Source: Fulvivirga aurantia (GTDB lineage: Bacteria > Bacteroidota > Bacteroidia > Cytophagales > Cyclobacteriaceae). From it: a stretch of 24,986 bases of DNA. How positions within the stretch are numbered: position 1 is the first letter of the stretch; every line of letters starts with the position of its first letter. A program made the position numbers and the translations under genes. The notes under the pieces were generated by a model. That model was not told the origin of the DNA. It saw only the letters and a program-made list of their open reading frames with translations, and ran no database searches. Below are positions 1-7,733 of this stretch, piece by piece. The DNA is taken from the NCBI RefSeq assembly GCF_009711475.1, contig NZ_SMMD01000940.1:1-24986 (forward strand), given 5' to 3'.

Positions 1-1074
1 GATAATGTAAATGTTGCTATTACAGCTGCTGAGCTAATAAAAAGAAACGCTCAAAATGCTGAGGAAATCACCACTTATGCGCAGAAAACTGAAAACCATC
101 GCGTGAAGGCCTTACTATTAGGCGCTGCACTTTCAGTTGCTGAAAATAAGGAGGCCTTTAGTGAAAATATTAAAGCCACTTACGACAGTGCCAAAAACCC
201 TTACTACAAGGCTGGCTTATTAGAAGCTTTGGCAAGCTATTTACCAAACTATCAGTATATCATTACGCAAACTTTTGATGCCGAACATAAGGCAGTATCT
301 ACTGCGGGAACCATGGCCCTTGTTTCATTAAGGGCCCGGGAAAGTTTTCCTAACGAATTAAAAGAGGCTTTTTCTGATGTATTTAAGCAACTCATCCAAA
401 CCAAAGACATTGCCATTGTGGCCATTGTCTCAGGTGTATTGAGCAATCCTCAGTATAATTTTGCTGATGAATATGAAGACTTCCAATTCCTATACGATGC
501 CAAAAACAGTCTTTCATTACCTAAAGACAATGAAGCGCTGCAGGTGCTAAATAACACGATAGCCCTTTTTGAAGGTAAGGAAGAAATGCCTGCCACAAAA
601 AATGACTTTAACAATCCTATAGATTGGGAGCTGATCAAAAAAATACCTGCCGATCAGCTAGTAAAAGTGAGCACTTCAAAAGGTGATATTAGGCTCAAGC
701 TTCTGGTAAACGAGGCTCCGGGTTCCGTGGCAAACTTCTATTCACTGGCTGAAGAAGGCTATTTCGATAATAAGAACTTTCATAGGGTAGTGCCAAACTT
801 TGTGATCCAAGGTGGCTGCAACCGAGGAGATGGCTATGGTGGAGAAAACTACAGTATAAGAAGTGAGCTTGCTAACATAAGATATGAAACAGGTAGCGTG
901 GGTATGGCCTCGGCTGGTAAAGATACTGAGGGCACCCAATGGTTTATTACTCATTCTCCAACACCACATTTAGATGGGAGATATACTATCTTTGCCGAAG
1001 TTGAAGAAGGGATGGACGTAGTCCATAGCATGGAAGCAGGAGATTTGATTAATAAAGTTGAAATACTTAAATAA
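1..1074 (+). CDS. HEAT-like repeat / cyclophilin-type peptidyl-prolyl isomerase (5'-truncated)
   Basis: The reading frame is open from base 1, so the gene begins outside the window; the GTG at 103 is only an internal valine. The visible N-terminal part (to about base 600) is alpha-helical and Ala/Leu-rich with HEAT-like periodicity, suggesting a protein-binding scaffold. The C-terminal 140 residues or so form a cyclophilin domain, which catalyses cis-trans isomerisation of proline peptide bonds. Visible landmarks are FHRVVPNFVIQGG, RGDGYGG, GTQWFITHS and HLDGRYTIFAEV, so the active-site Arg, Phe and Gln positions look intact. Any signal peptide is out of view; fusions of this kind in Bacteroidota are often exported, but that is inference. 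The gene ends 8 bases before purK and is probably co-transcribed with it. Confidence 0.88.
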   Translation, partial: DNVNVAITAAELIKRNAQNAEEITTYAQKTENHRVKALLLGAALSVAENKEAFSENIKATYDSAKNPYYKAGLLEALASYLPNYQYIITQTFDAEHKAVSTAGTMALVSLRARESFPNELKEAFSDVFKQLIQTKDIAIVAIVSGVLSNPQYNFADEYEDFQFLYDAKNSLSLPKDNEALQVLNNTIALFEGKEEMPATKNDFNNPIDWELIKKIPADQLVKVSTSKGDIRLKLLVNEAPGSVANFYSLAEEGYFDNKNFHRVVPNFVIQGGCNRGDGYGGENYSIRSELANIRYETGSVGMASAGKDTEGTQWFITHSPTPHLDGRYTIFAEVEEGMDVVHSMEAGDLINKVEILK

Positions 1075-1082
1075 TTAACGGC

Positions 1083-2225
1083 ATGTCAAAATCAATTCAG
1101 TCTTTAGCGTTTGGTGTACTAGGAGGCGGCCAGCTTGGTCGTATGCTTATTCAGTCGGCAACAGACCTGAATATTGACGTACATATCATAGACCCTAACC
1201 CTGAAGCGCCTTGTTGCCATTTGGCCAAGTCATTCGTTTCCGGAGACCTTAGAGATTATGATACCATTTATCATTTTGGTCGAGACCTTGATCTCATCAC
1301 TATTGAGATAGAAAATGTAAATACAAAAGCCCTTAAAGATCTTCGTGATGAGGAGGGAGTAACTGTTTATCCACAGCCTGAAGTTATTGAGCTTATACAG
1401 GATAAACGGGTGCAGAAGCAATTTTATAAAGACCATGATATTCCTACTGCTGAGTTTGTGCTTACTCAAAATCGGGCAGAAGTAGAAGCTAACCTTGATT
1501 TTTTGCCTGCTGTAAACAAGCTGGGTAAAGAGGGCTACGATGGGCGTGGTGTGCAAATTCTCAGAAATGAGGGAGATGTACACAAAGCATTTGATAAGCC
1601 CGGATTGTTGGAGCGGCTGATTGATTTTAAAAAAGAAATAGCTGTTATAGTTTCTAGAAACGCCAAAGGCGAAGTAAAAGCTTTCCCTGCTGTAGAGCTG
1701 GTTTTCCATCCGGAAGCTAACCTTGTGGAATACCTTTTCTCTCCCGCAGAAATAAGTGAAAAAATAGCAGCAAAAGCTCGTCAAATAGCAGAAAGTGTGA
1801 TAATAAAACTAGACATGGTGGGCTTATTAGCTGTGGAAATGTTTATCACACAAAAAGATGACATATTAGTCAATGAAGTGGCGCCACGACCACACAATAG
1901 TGGGCACCAAACGATAGAAGGTAATTATACCTCTCAATACGAGCAACATCTCAGAGCAATTTTCAACCTACCTTTGGGCGATACTTCCATTCTCAAACCA
2001 TCTGCCATGGTAAATTTGCTGGGTGAGGATAAGTACTCGGGAGAAGCTAAATATCAGGGATTGGAAAAAGTGCTTGCCACCAAAGGGGCCCATGTGCACC
2101 TATATGGAAAAAAGATGACGAAGCCTTTTAGAAAAATGGGTCATGTTACCATCGTAGATGAAGACATAGATAGCCTTAAAAAGAAGGCTGATTTTGTAAA
2201 ACAAACCTTAAAAGTAATCGCATAA
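1083..2225 (+). CDS. purK: 5-(carboxyamino)imidazole ribonucleotide synthase PurK
   Basis: PurK is a cytoplasmic ATP-grasp ligase that makes N5-CAIR from AIR, bicarbonate and ATP in de novo purine synthesis. The 380-residue length is normal. The N-terminus has the glycine-rich GVLGGGQLGRML motif. The central ATP-grasp domain shows NKLGKEGYDGRGVQIL, and the metal/phosphate region shows NEVAPRPHNSGH followed by TIEG. The ATG at 1083 gives the canonical short N-terminus. purE follows after 3 bases, so the two are almost certainly translated from one mRNA. Having both PurK and PurE indicates the bacterial two-step route to CAIR. Confidence 0.97.
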   Translation: MSKSIQSLAFGVLGGGQLGRMLIQSATDLNIDVHIIDPNPEAPCCHLAKSFVSGDLRDYDTIYHFGRDLDLITIEIENVNTKALKDLRDEEGVTVYPQPEVIELIQDKRVQKQFYKDHDIPTAEFVLTQNRAEVEANLDFLPAVNKLGKEGYDGRGVQILRNEGDVHKAFDKPGLLERLIDFKKEIAVIVSRNAKGEVKAFPAVELVFHPEANLVEYLFSPAEISEKIAAKARQIAESVIIKLDMVGLLAVEMFITQKDDILVNEVAPRPHNSGHQTIEGNYTSQYEQHLRAIFNLPLGDTSILKPSAMVNLLGEDKYSGEAKYQGLEKVLATKGAHVHLYGKKMTKPFRKMGHVTIVDEDIDSLKKKADFVKQTLKVIA

Positions 2226-2228
2226 ATT

Positions 2229-2750
2229 ATGAGTGAAGCAAAAGTGGGTATTATCATGGGCAGTAAATCTGACCTGCCAGTAATGAAAGAAGCTGCCGAT
2301 ATATTGGATGAATTGGGTGTGGCTTATGAGCTTACCATTGTTTCTGCCCACCGTACGCCCCATCGTATGATTGAGTATGCCGAGCAGGCTAAAGATAAAG
2401 GCCTAAAAGCAATAATAGCAGGGGCTGGTGGTGCTGCACATTTACCAGGCATGGTAGCTTCACTTACTACGCTTCCTGTGATTGGAGTGCCGGTAAAATC
2501 GAGCAATTCAATTGATGGGTGGGACTCTGTTTTATCTATTCTGCAAATGCCCGGGGGCATACCAGTAGCTACAGTCGCCCTCGATGGCGCAAAAAATGCC
2601 GGAATTTTAGCAGCAGAAATTATTGGTGCGTTTGATGACCAAATCAGTGATAACCTGGCCAAATACAAAAAATCACTTACCGATAAGGTAATGGATACTG
2701 TAAAAGAAGTAGAAACAAAAGGTTGGAAAGGTTCTAAGCTTGGCTTTTAG
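2229..2750 (+). CDS. purE: 5-(carboxyamino)imidazole ribonucleotide mutase PurE (class I)
   Basis: PurE rearranges N5-CAIR to CAIR, the step after PurK. At 173 residues it has the size of a class I PurE. The N-terminal GIIMGSKSD motif binds the nucleotide phosphate. SAHRTPH (His41 and His45) holds the catalytic histidine region. AGAGGAAHLPGM and GVPVKS are further family signatures. The last 17 bases overlap the end of the convergently transcribed potassium channel gene. The C-terminal residues after about 160 (KEVETKGWKGSKLGF) extend slightly beyond the compact core. Confidence 0.97.
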   Translation: MSEAKVGIIMGSKSDLPVMKEAADILDELGVAYELTIVSAHRTPHRMIEYAEQAKDKGLKAIIAGAGGAAHLPGMVASLTTLPVIGVPVKSSNSIDGWDSVLSILQMPGGIPVATVALDGAKNAGILAAEIIGAFDDQISDNLAKYKKSLTDKVMDTVKEVETKGWKGSKLGF

Positions 2751-3750
2751 CGAGAAAGCTTTCGTTAAAATCACGCAATGTTTCCTTTGTGCCCAGCACA
2801 ATTAAAACATCGCCTTTATTTACCTGAGCTCGCGATTTAGCATTGAAGATAAATCCTTTGTGCTCATCTTTAAAGGCAATAATAGTTGCACCCGTTTTGT
2901 TCCGGATGTCTAGCTCTCCAAGTGTTTTATTTTGAAATTCCGGCTTCAGCGCCCCTTGTGCCACTTCCTGCATGTCCAGGCTGGCCTCACCTACGCCATT
3001 CATCATTTCAAGAAATTGTACAACGTTAGGCTTGGTCACAAGGTTAGCCATGTGCATACCACCCAGCCTGTCGGGCATTACCACATGAGAAGCTCCAGCT
3101 CGCAACAATTTTTTCTCGGAGCTTGGCTCAGATGCTCTGGCTATTACCTTTACGTCAGGCTTTATTTGTTTGGCTGTAAGCGTAATGAAAACATTATCTG
3201 CATCACTGGAGAGAGTGCTAATGACGGTACTTGCTCTTTCAAGTCCGGCCTCGAGTAGCGTTTCATCAGCAGTAGCATTGCCAGGTATAATATTATACTT
3301 TTTTTGAGCAGCCACTTCCAGGGCGTTAGCTTCTTGCTCAATAATTATAAACGGCTTGCCCTCTTGCTTCAATTCCTCTGCCGCTTTTTCACCATTACTT
3401 CCAAAACCACAGATTATGATATGATCTTTGAGTTTTCTCACTTCTCGGGTAATAATATACTTTCTTAGGACCTTTCGGAGCTCACCTTCAAACAGTATAG
3501 AAGATAGCACTGACACGGTATAAGCTAATATACCCAAATTGAGTGTGATATATAAAATTGTAAATAGCTTTCCGCTATCGCTCAGGGCTCCTATCTCACC
3601 AAAACCAACTGTACTAAAGGTAATTATGGACATATATAATGCGTCAAGCGTAGTATATCCCTCCACAGATTTATAACCTACAGTACCGATCACCATGCTG
3701 ATAATAAACAGCATAGTGGCAAAACCTAGCTTCGAAAGTGTTCTCCCCAT
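2734..3750 (-). CDS. Two-transmembrane potassium channel with RCK (TrkA-N/TrkA-C) domain
   Basis: This is a predicted inner-membrane ligand-gated potassium channel subunit of the MthK/Kch type. Transmembrane helix 1 lies at residues 8-26. The pore loop carries the selectivity filter TVGFG at 47-51, and helix 2 lies around 62-87. A Rossmann-fold RCK domain begins at about 109 with IIICGFGSNGEKAAEEL, whose GxGxxG motif binds NAD(H) or another nucleotide. A TrkA-C-like domain covers about 250-330. The 338-residue length suits a tetramer-forming subunit. The filter is GFG rather than GYG, a variation also found in other prokaryotic channels. The ion and gating ligand cannot be read from sequence. 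It stands alone and converges on purE. Confidence 0.93.
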   Translation of the reverse strand: MGRTLSKLGFATMLFIISMVIGTVGYKSVEGYTTLDALYMSIITFSTVGFGEIGALSDSGKLFTILYITLNLGILAYTVSVLSSILFEGELRKVLRKYIITREVRKLKDHIIICGFGSNGEKAAEELKQEGKPFIIIEQEANALEVAAQKKYNIIPGNATADETLLEAGLERASTVISTLSSDADNVFITLTAKQIKPDVKVIARASEPSSEKKLLRAGASHVVMPDRLGGMHMANLVTKPNVVQFLEMMNGVGEASLDMQEVAQGALKPEFQNKTLGELDIRNKTGATIIAFKDEHKGFIFNAKSRAQVNKGDVLIVLGTKETLRDFNESFLAKSQA

Positions 3751-3850
3751 GTTACATTTCTTGATCTGAAGATATCCATTATGCGAAAGGATTGCAATCT
3801 ATATTTTCATACAATATATAAGTTGTCTTTTCGTGTTAGTGACTAGTGAG

Positions 3851-3878
3851 TTGAAGATGAAAAAATTTGTTACCTTCA
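3851..3878 (+). promoter_or_regulatory. Possible promoter for the 102-residue gene and GAF gene
   Basis: TTG at 3851-3853 is followed, 17 bases later, by TACCTTCA at 3871-3878. This resembles the Bacteroidota arrangement TTTG-N(17-23)-TAnnTTTG but departs from consensus at the last two bases of the -7 box. It would give a leader of roughly 35-45 bases before the ATG at 3921. It is the best candidate I can see in this gap. Confidence 0.28.
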
Positions 3879-3920
3879 CCCCCGGTCAAAATTTAATCGA
3901 TCGGCTTAAGGCTGAAAAGT

Positions 3921-4229
3921 ATGCGTTCAGATAAAGACATTTTAACAGCTGTGATTGCCAGGGCCGTATCTAATGGATATGACTTTGGAAAAAACGTGAC
4001 ACGTATAGAAGACGTGGTCATTACTAGCTTTAATGTTGAAGAAGGCACCCTAGCGCTAGTCTTGCGCACCTCCAGCAAAAGAGTTATACAATACGACCAT
4101 TATAAGCTACTCTTTTTCGAAATGAGTTTTGCAAAAGCATTATTTGGAGCCGATTGGGAAAAACATTTATATGAGCTGGCTGTTACAGATAACATCTTAA
4201 AATATTTGAAACAAACCTTAACCTTATAA
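3921..4229 (+). CDS. Uncharacterised 102-residue protein
   Basis: I do not recognise this protein with certainty. It is a small soluble protein without a signal peptide or membrane helix. Its C-terminal half (SFAKALFGADW, HLYELAVTDN, ILKYLKQTL) faintly resembles a type of short hypothetical protein often annotated in prophages and islands, with the pattern HDFAKAFWG...W..HL...PIKYLE. That likeness is from memory and weak. The first ATG in the frame is used. The stop is followed directly by the ATG of the GAF gene (TAA-ATG, no gap), indicating translational coupling and perhaps a shared role. Confidence 0.72.
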   Translation: MRSDKDILTAVIARAVSNGYDFGKNVTRIEDVVITSFNVEEGTLALVLRTSSKRVIQYDHYKLLFFEMSFAKALFGADWEKHLYELAVTDNILKYLKQTLTL

Positions 4230-4703
4230 ATGGCAGAAACAGGCACAATCACTACCGAGCAGGTGGATAAACTTTTGGCCAAAATTCAGGGCAAAAATAA
4301 TTATTATGAAAGCATTGCGGCATTTTTAGCAGATAACTTCAATGTTGCGTATGTCATAATTGGTAAGCTCATATCTGGCCAAAGTAAGGTTGAAACTGAG
4401 GTATTTTACGCTAACGGATCTACGCTCGATCCATTGGTATACGACTTGCGTCATACGCCATGTGAAAATATTGTGCATAGAAATGCCTGTTTTTACCCAA
4501 CAAATATTCAATCTTTATTTCCTAAAGATGAAGAGCTTAAAGAACTCAATGTACAAAGTTATTTAGGCAAAAGAGTGCTCAATAGTAAAGGTGAGGCCAT
4601 CGGTCTCGTAGCACTCATGCACACCGATTCAATTCACAACCCAGACCACATAGGAGACATACTGGAGCATCTCGCCAATCATCTGAGTAAAGATTTAAAA
4701 TAG
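4230..4703 (+). CDS. Stand-alone GAF-domain protein
   Basis: The 157 residues make essentially one GAF domain. They show the usual progression of a beta-strand (VAYVIIGKL), the YDLRHTPCENIV segment, FPKDEELKELNVQSYLGKRV, and a closing strand GEAIGLVALMH. GAF domains bind small ligands such as cyclic nucleotides, haem or bilins, or mediate dimerisation. The TPCE and SYLG pattern is typical of GAF domains found ahead of PAS/histidine-kinase modules, but no kinase, cyclase or phosphodiesterase follows here. The gene starts at the base after the previous stop codon. The ligand and output partner are unknown. Confidence 0.82.
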   Translation: MAETGTITTEQVDKLLAKIQGKNNYYESIAAFLADNFNVAYVIIGKLISGQSKVETEVFYANGSTLDPLVYDLRHTPCENIVHRNACFYPTNIQSLFPKDEELKELNVQSYLGKRVLNSKGEAIGLVALMHTDSIHNPDHIGDILEHLANHLSKDLK

Positions 4704-4775
4704 AATCTGACGACTGGTAGCCTATATCTGACTTTTGTAGTTTGATTAGGCAAGGCAATTTTATAGATTAAGGCC

Positions 4776-5492
4776 ATGAAGATTATTTGTCTATGGTCTG
4801 GCCCTAGAAATGTGTCTACGGCACTTATGTATTCTTTTGGCAATCGTCCCGATACGGAAATAATCGATGAGCCACTGTATGCACATTATCTCGTTCAGTC
4901 AGGTGCTGACCACCCCGGTAAACAACAGACACTTACCGAGCAGGAGAATGATGGAAATAAGGTAATTCAAAATCTTTTAAGCTACTCCAGTGATAAGCCG
5001 GTGCTATTTCTAAAAAGCATGGGGCATCACTTCCTAAACCTGGACCATAACTTTCTACACCGCTTTTCTAATATTTTCCTGATAAGGAACCCACGAGAAA
5101 TGCTACCTTCTCTATCGCAGCAACTTCCCAACCCAATTTTACGCGATACCGCACTCGACAAACAGGTAGATCTCTACAAACGCATAATTAATCTAAAGCA
5201 AGAGCCCATAATAATAGATGCCAGACATCTACTTGAAAATCCGGAAGGAATACTAGGCAAGGTTTGCGAAAGCCTGGACATACCATTTTATAACTCGATG
5301 CTATCGTGGCAGGCTGGTGCGAGAAAAGAGGACGGCTCGTGGGCCAAATATTGGTATCACAATGTGCATAAATCAACTGGATTTAGGGCTTATCAGAAAA
5401 AAAAGGCTTCGTTTCCTGCATCATTGGAGCCGTTATTAAACGAATGCTTACCTTATTATCAATTTTTATACGAACGCAGCCTAAAACCATAA
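4776..5492 (+). CDS. Sulfotransferase-like P-loop protein
   Basis: The 238-residue protein has the architecture of small sulfotransferase-family P-loop proteins. The N-terminal LWSGPRNVSTALMYSF (residues 6-21) aligns with the 5'-phosphosulfate-binding loop. DEPLYAHYL follows at about 31-39. FLIRNPREMLPSL (about 101-113) matches the 3'-phosphate-binding region. It has no signal peptide and is presumably cytosolic. Real sulfotransferases use PAPS, but whether this branch transfers sulfate is not evident from sequence. It ends 4 bases before a class IV aminotransferase, implying joint expression and a linked reaction. No PAPS-synthesis gene is in view. Confidence 0.82.
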   Translation: MKIICLWSGPRNVSTALMYSFGNRPDTEIIDEPLYAHYLVQSGADHPGKQQTLTEQENDGNKVIQNLLSYSSDKPVLFLKSMGHHFLNLDHNFLHRFSNIFLIRNPREMLPSLSQQLPNPILRDTALDKQVDLYKRIINLKQEPIIIDARHLLENPEGILGKVCESLDIPFYNSMLSWQAGARKEDGSWAKYWYHNVHKSTGFRAYQKKKASFPASLEPLLNECLPYYQFLYERSLKP

Positions 5493-5496
5493 GTTT

Positions 5497-6417
5497 ATGA
5501 GCGAAAAAGTACAATTACCAGATGAGAGAAATGCTGATATACTCATCAATATAAATGGCATATTACATAAAAGAGAAGATGCCAAAGTTTCCGTGTTTGA
5601 TAGTGTAGTGCAGGGTGGTGATGCTGTCTGGGAGGGCATAAGGGTGTATAATAAGAAAGTATTTATGCTCGAGGAGCACCTCGATAGACTGATGGACTCG
5701 GCAAAAGCCATGGCATTTGCACAGATCCCTTCCAGGGATAGTGTAAGAAAGGAAATATTTCGAACACTCAATGCCAATAAGATGTATGATGAGGCGCACA
5801 TGAGGCTTACACTTACCAGAGGAGAAAAAACTACTTCCGGTATGAGTCCACACTTCAACCAGTCTGGCCCAACACTTATTATTTTAGCAGAATGGAAAAA
5901 GCCTGTTTATAATGCCAGTGGTATAAAACTCATTACCTCCTCTATAAGAAGAAACTCTCCTCAATGCGTTGACTCCAAAATTCATCATAATAATCTCATC
6001 AATAATATTCTAGCAAAAATAGAAGCTAACCTGGCCGGTGTTGATGACGCGGTAATGCTCGATATCAATGGCTTTGTATCTGAAACCAATGCCACCAATA
6101 TATTCTTCGTAAAAAACGGTGTTACCTATACTCCATTTGCCGATAGTTGTTTGCCAGGCATCACTCGCAGAAATGTAATTTTACTTGCCAGGGCTAATGA
6201 CATACCTATTGAAGAAAAAATGCTTACTATTGCCGAAATGTATGCCGCTGATGAAGCCTTTGTTACCGGCTCAATGGGTGAACTTACACCTGTTTTGACC
6301 ATAGATGGCAGACAAATAGGTGAAGGCGAAACAGGTAAATTCACTAAAAAATTTATGACATTATATCAGGCTAAATGTGCTTCTGAAGGTGTTGAAATAC
6401 CAGAAGACATCATTTAA
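5497..6417 (+). CDS. Class IV PLP-dependent aminotransferase (branched-chain aminotransferase-like)
   Basis: This 306-residue enzyme belongs to fold-type IV aminotransferases (IlvE, D-amino acid transaminase, ADC lyase). The Schiff-base lysine is Lys161 in DSKIHHNNLINNILAKIEA. Further family signatures are VVQGGDAVWEGIRVY near the N-terminus, MLDINGFVSETNATNIFFV (phosphate-side region) and LPGITRRNV. Sequence style is closest to IlvE, which interconverts Leu, Ile or Val with their 2-oxo acids. Its tight pairing with the sulfotransferase-like gene suggests a different or specialised substrate, so I give no gene symbol. No ilv or leu genes are nearby. Confidence 0.9.
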   Translation: MSEKVQLPDERNADILININGILHKREDAKVSVFDSVVQGGDAVWEGIRVYNKKVFMLEEHLDRLMDSAKAMAFAQIPSRDSVRKEIFRTLNANKMYDEAHMRLTLTRGEKTTSGMSPHFNQSGPTLIILAEWKKPVYNASGIKLITSSIRRNSPQCVDSKIHHNNLINNILAKIEANLAGVDDAVMLDINGFVSETNATNIFFVKNGVTYTPFADSCLPGITRRNVILLARANDIPIEEKMLTIAEMYAADEAFVTGSMGELTPVLTIDGRQIGEGETGKFTKKFMTLYQAKCASEGVEIPEDII

Positions 6418-6455
6418 ACCTCGGATATATGGACATTTTACACTAAATTTTCACA

Positions 6456-7733
6456 ATGAATCCGTCTAAAAAAGGTTGGTTGTCAGATTTTCTGGAGTAT
6501 AGAAAAAGACAGTTTGAAAGCGACAAAGATTCAAAAAAGGAGTATCCCGGTCAGGATCCTGAACAGTCGTTTTATGGAATAGTGCAGCCAACAGGCATCA
6601 TGTACGGCTATGCAGTCACAACACTAGACTCTGTAGACACTACCGACTGGTCGGACAAGGATAAGGTAAAGGTACTTCTGGTAAATAGCCTTATCAACGT
6701 GGCAGAGCTATACAGCGAAAAATCTGCTGATGTTGAGGCCTTCTCACAGCTCATGCAGAATACATTGGAAATGATGTGCTCTTTTTACGAGAGCGTATAT
6801 ACCGATATTTCCATCAGCTCTACCAATTGGCTGGGTAAAAAGAAAGACACACTGATAGTCGCTGAGCGCATTTTAGAGAAACGGGCCAATATGGCTGTAG
6901 ATGATAAAAGCAATTTTTGGCTGCGGTTTTTCCATAGAAGTCAACTGTTCTTAGACATCTATGTGTTTGGTCAGTGGACTTATACACGACCTGACAAGGT
7001 CCTGCAGGATTTCTTTAAAGGCGAGAAGGACGAGCTAAGTTACAATGCTGTTAAGGTAATGGCCGCAGCTGCTCATGCCAATAAGAATATTGCCGATGAG
7101 GAGCGATCGCTATTTGGCCACTTTATAGAAAGCTCTGGCATGCCTACTGAGAAGAAGCGCGTTGCACATGAGTATTTTGAGCATGGTCTCGGCATTCAGG
7201 ACATACCCATCGACACCGCAGACCCATGGGTACTTAGAAAGTTCTTTTTAGAGTTAAGTATTCTCACCATTTGGTCTGACAAAAAAGTTGATGAAACCGA
7301 GCTTATCTTCTTAAAGGAATTTTCTAATTCTTTAGGCTTTTCTAGCGAAGACCTTGAAAAAAGCATGATAGCTGTGGAAGGTTTCGTATTGGAGAATTGG
7401 GTTCATCTGGAAGTGCTCCAAGATAAAAAGGACTACGAAGAGTTGAGTCAGGAGTATCTGGAAAGGATATCTACGTTTACTGTAAAATACAGAAATCGCC
7501 TGTTTAATGAAATGAAGGCAGATCGAGAGCTTTCTTCTTTAATCATAAAAGGAAATGCTCAGACACTTAACACTGGTGAAAAGGAAGTAATAAGACAACA
7601 CCTCATTAAAATTCTCAGAGGTATACCGGCCTTTAGTTTAATATCTCTACCAGATCAGTTTCTTACCTACGAATATATGATTAAGGTATACCCTAAAGAG
7701 GCATTTGCTGCCTTAAACGAAATGCAAGCTTAA
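6456..7733 (+). CDS. TerB-like helical protein
   Basis: This 425-residue, predominantly alpha-helical, soluble protein has no signal peptide. Two acidic segments resemble TerB/DjlA-N units: about 197-250 (VMAAAAHANKNIADEERSLF) and about 262-310 (LELSILTIWSDKKVDETEL). Each has the hydrophobic helix followed by an 'ADG-x-D-x-x-E' metal-binding-like stretch typical of TerB, the cytosolic tellurite-resistance/stress protein. The first 190 residues are unassigned and carry a Trp/Tyr-rich stretch near 155-176. It converges on a TerC-family gene with a 4-base overlap, which fits a Ter-type assignment. Function is otherwise unknown. Confidence 0.7.
   Translation: MNPSKKGWLSDFLEYRKRQFESDKDSKKEYPGQDPEQSFYGIVQPTGIMYGYAVTTLDSVDTTDWSDKDKVKVLLVNSLINVAELYSEKSADVEAFSQLMQNTLEMMCSFYESVYTDISISSTNWLGKKKDTLIVAERILEKRANMAVDDKSNFWLRFFHRSQLFLDIYVFGQWTYTRPDKVLQDFFKGEKDELSYNAVKVMAAAAHANKNIADEERSLFGHFIESSGMPTEKKRVAHEYFEHGLGIQDIPIDTADPWVLRKFFLELSILTIWSDKKVDETELIFLKEFSNSLGFSSEDLEKSMIAVEGFVLENWVHLEVLQDKKDYEELSQEYLERISTFTVKYRNRLFNEMKADRELSSLIIKGNAQTLNTGEKEVIRQHLIKILRGIPAFSLISLPDQFLTYEYMIKVYPKEAFAALNEMQA

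Noticed and set aside
1230..1784. 184-residue open frame on the minus strand inside purK
   Set aside because: It is a shadow of purK, which has strong family motifs along its whole length. The composition (Phe/Tyr/Ser-rich) is typical of antisense frames.
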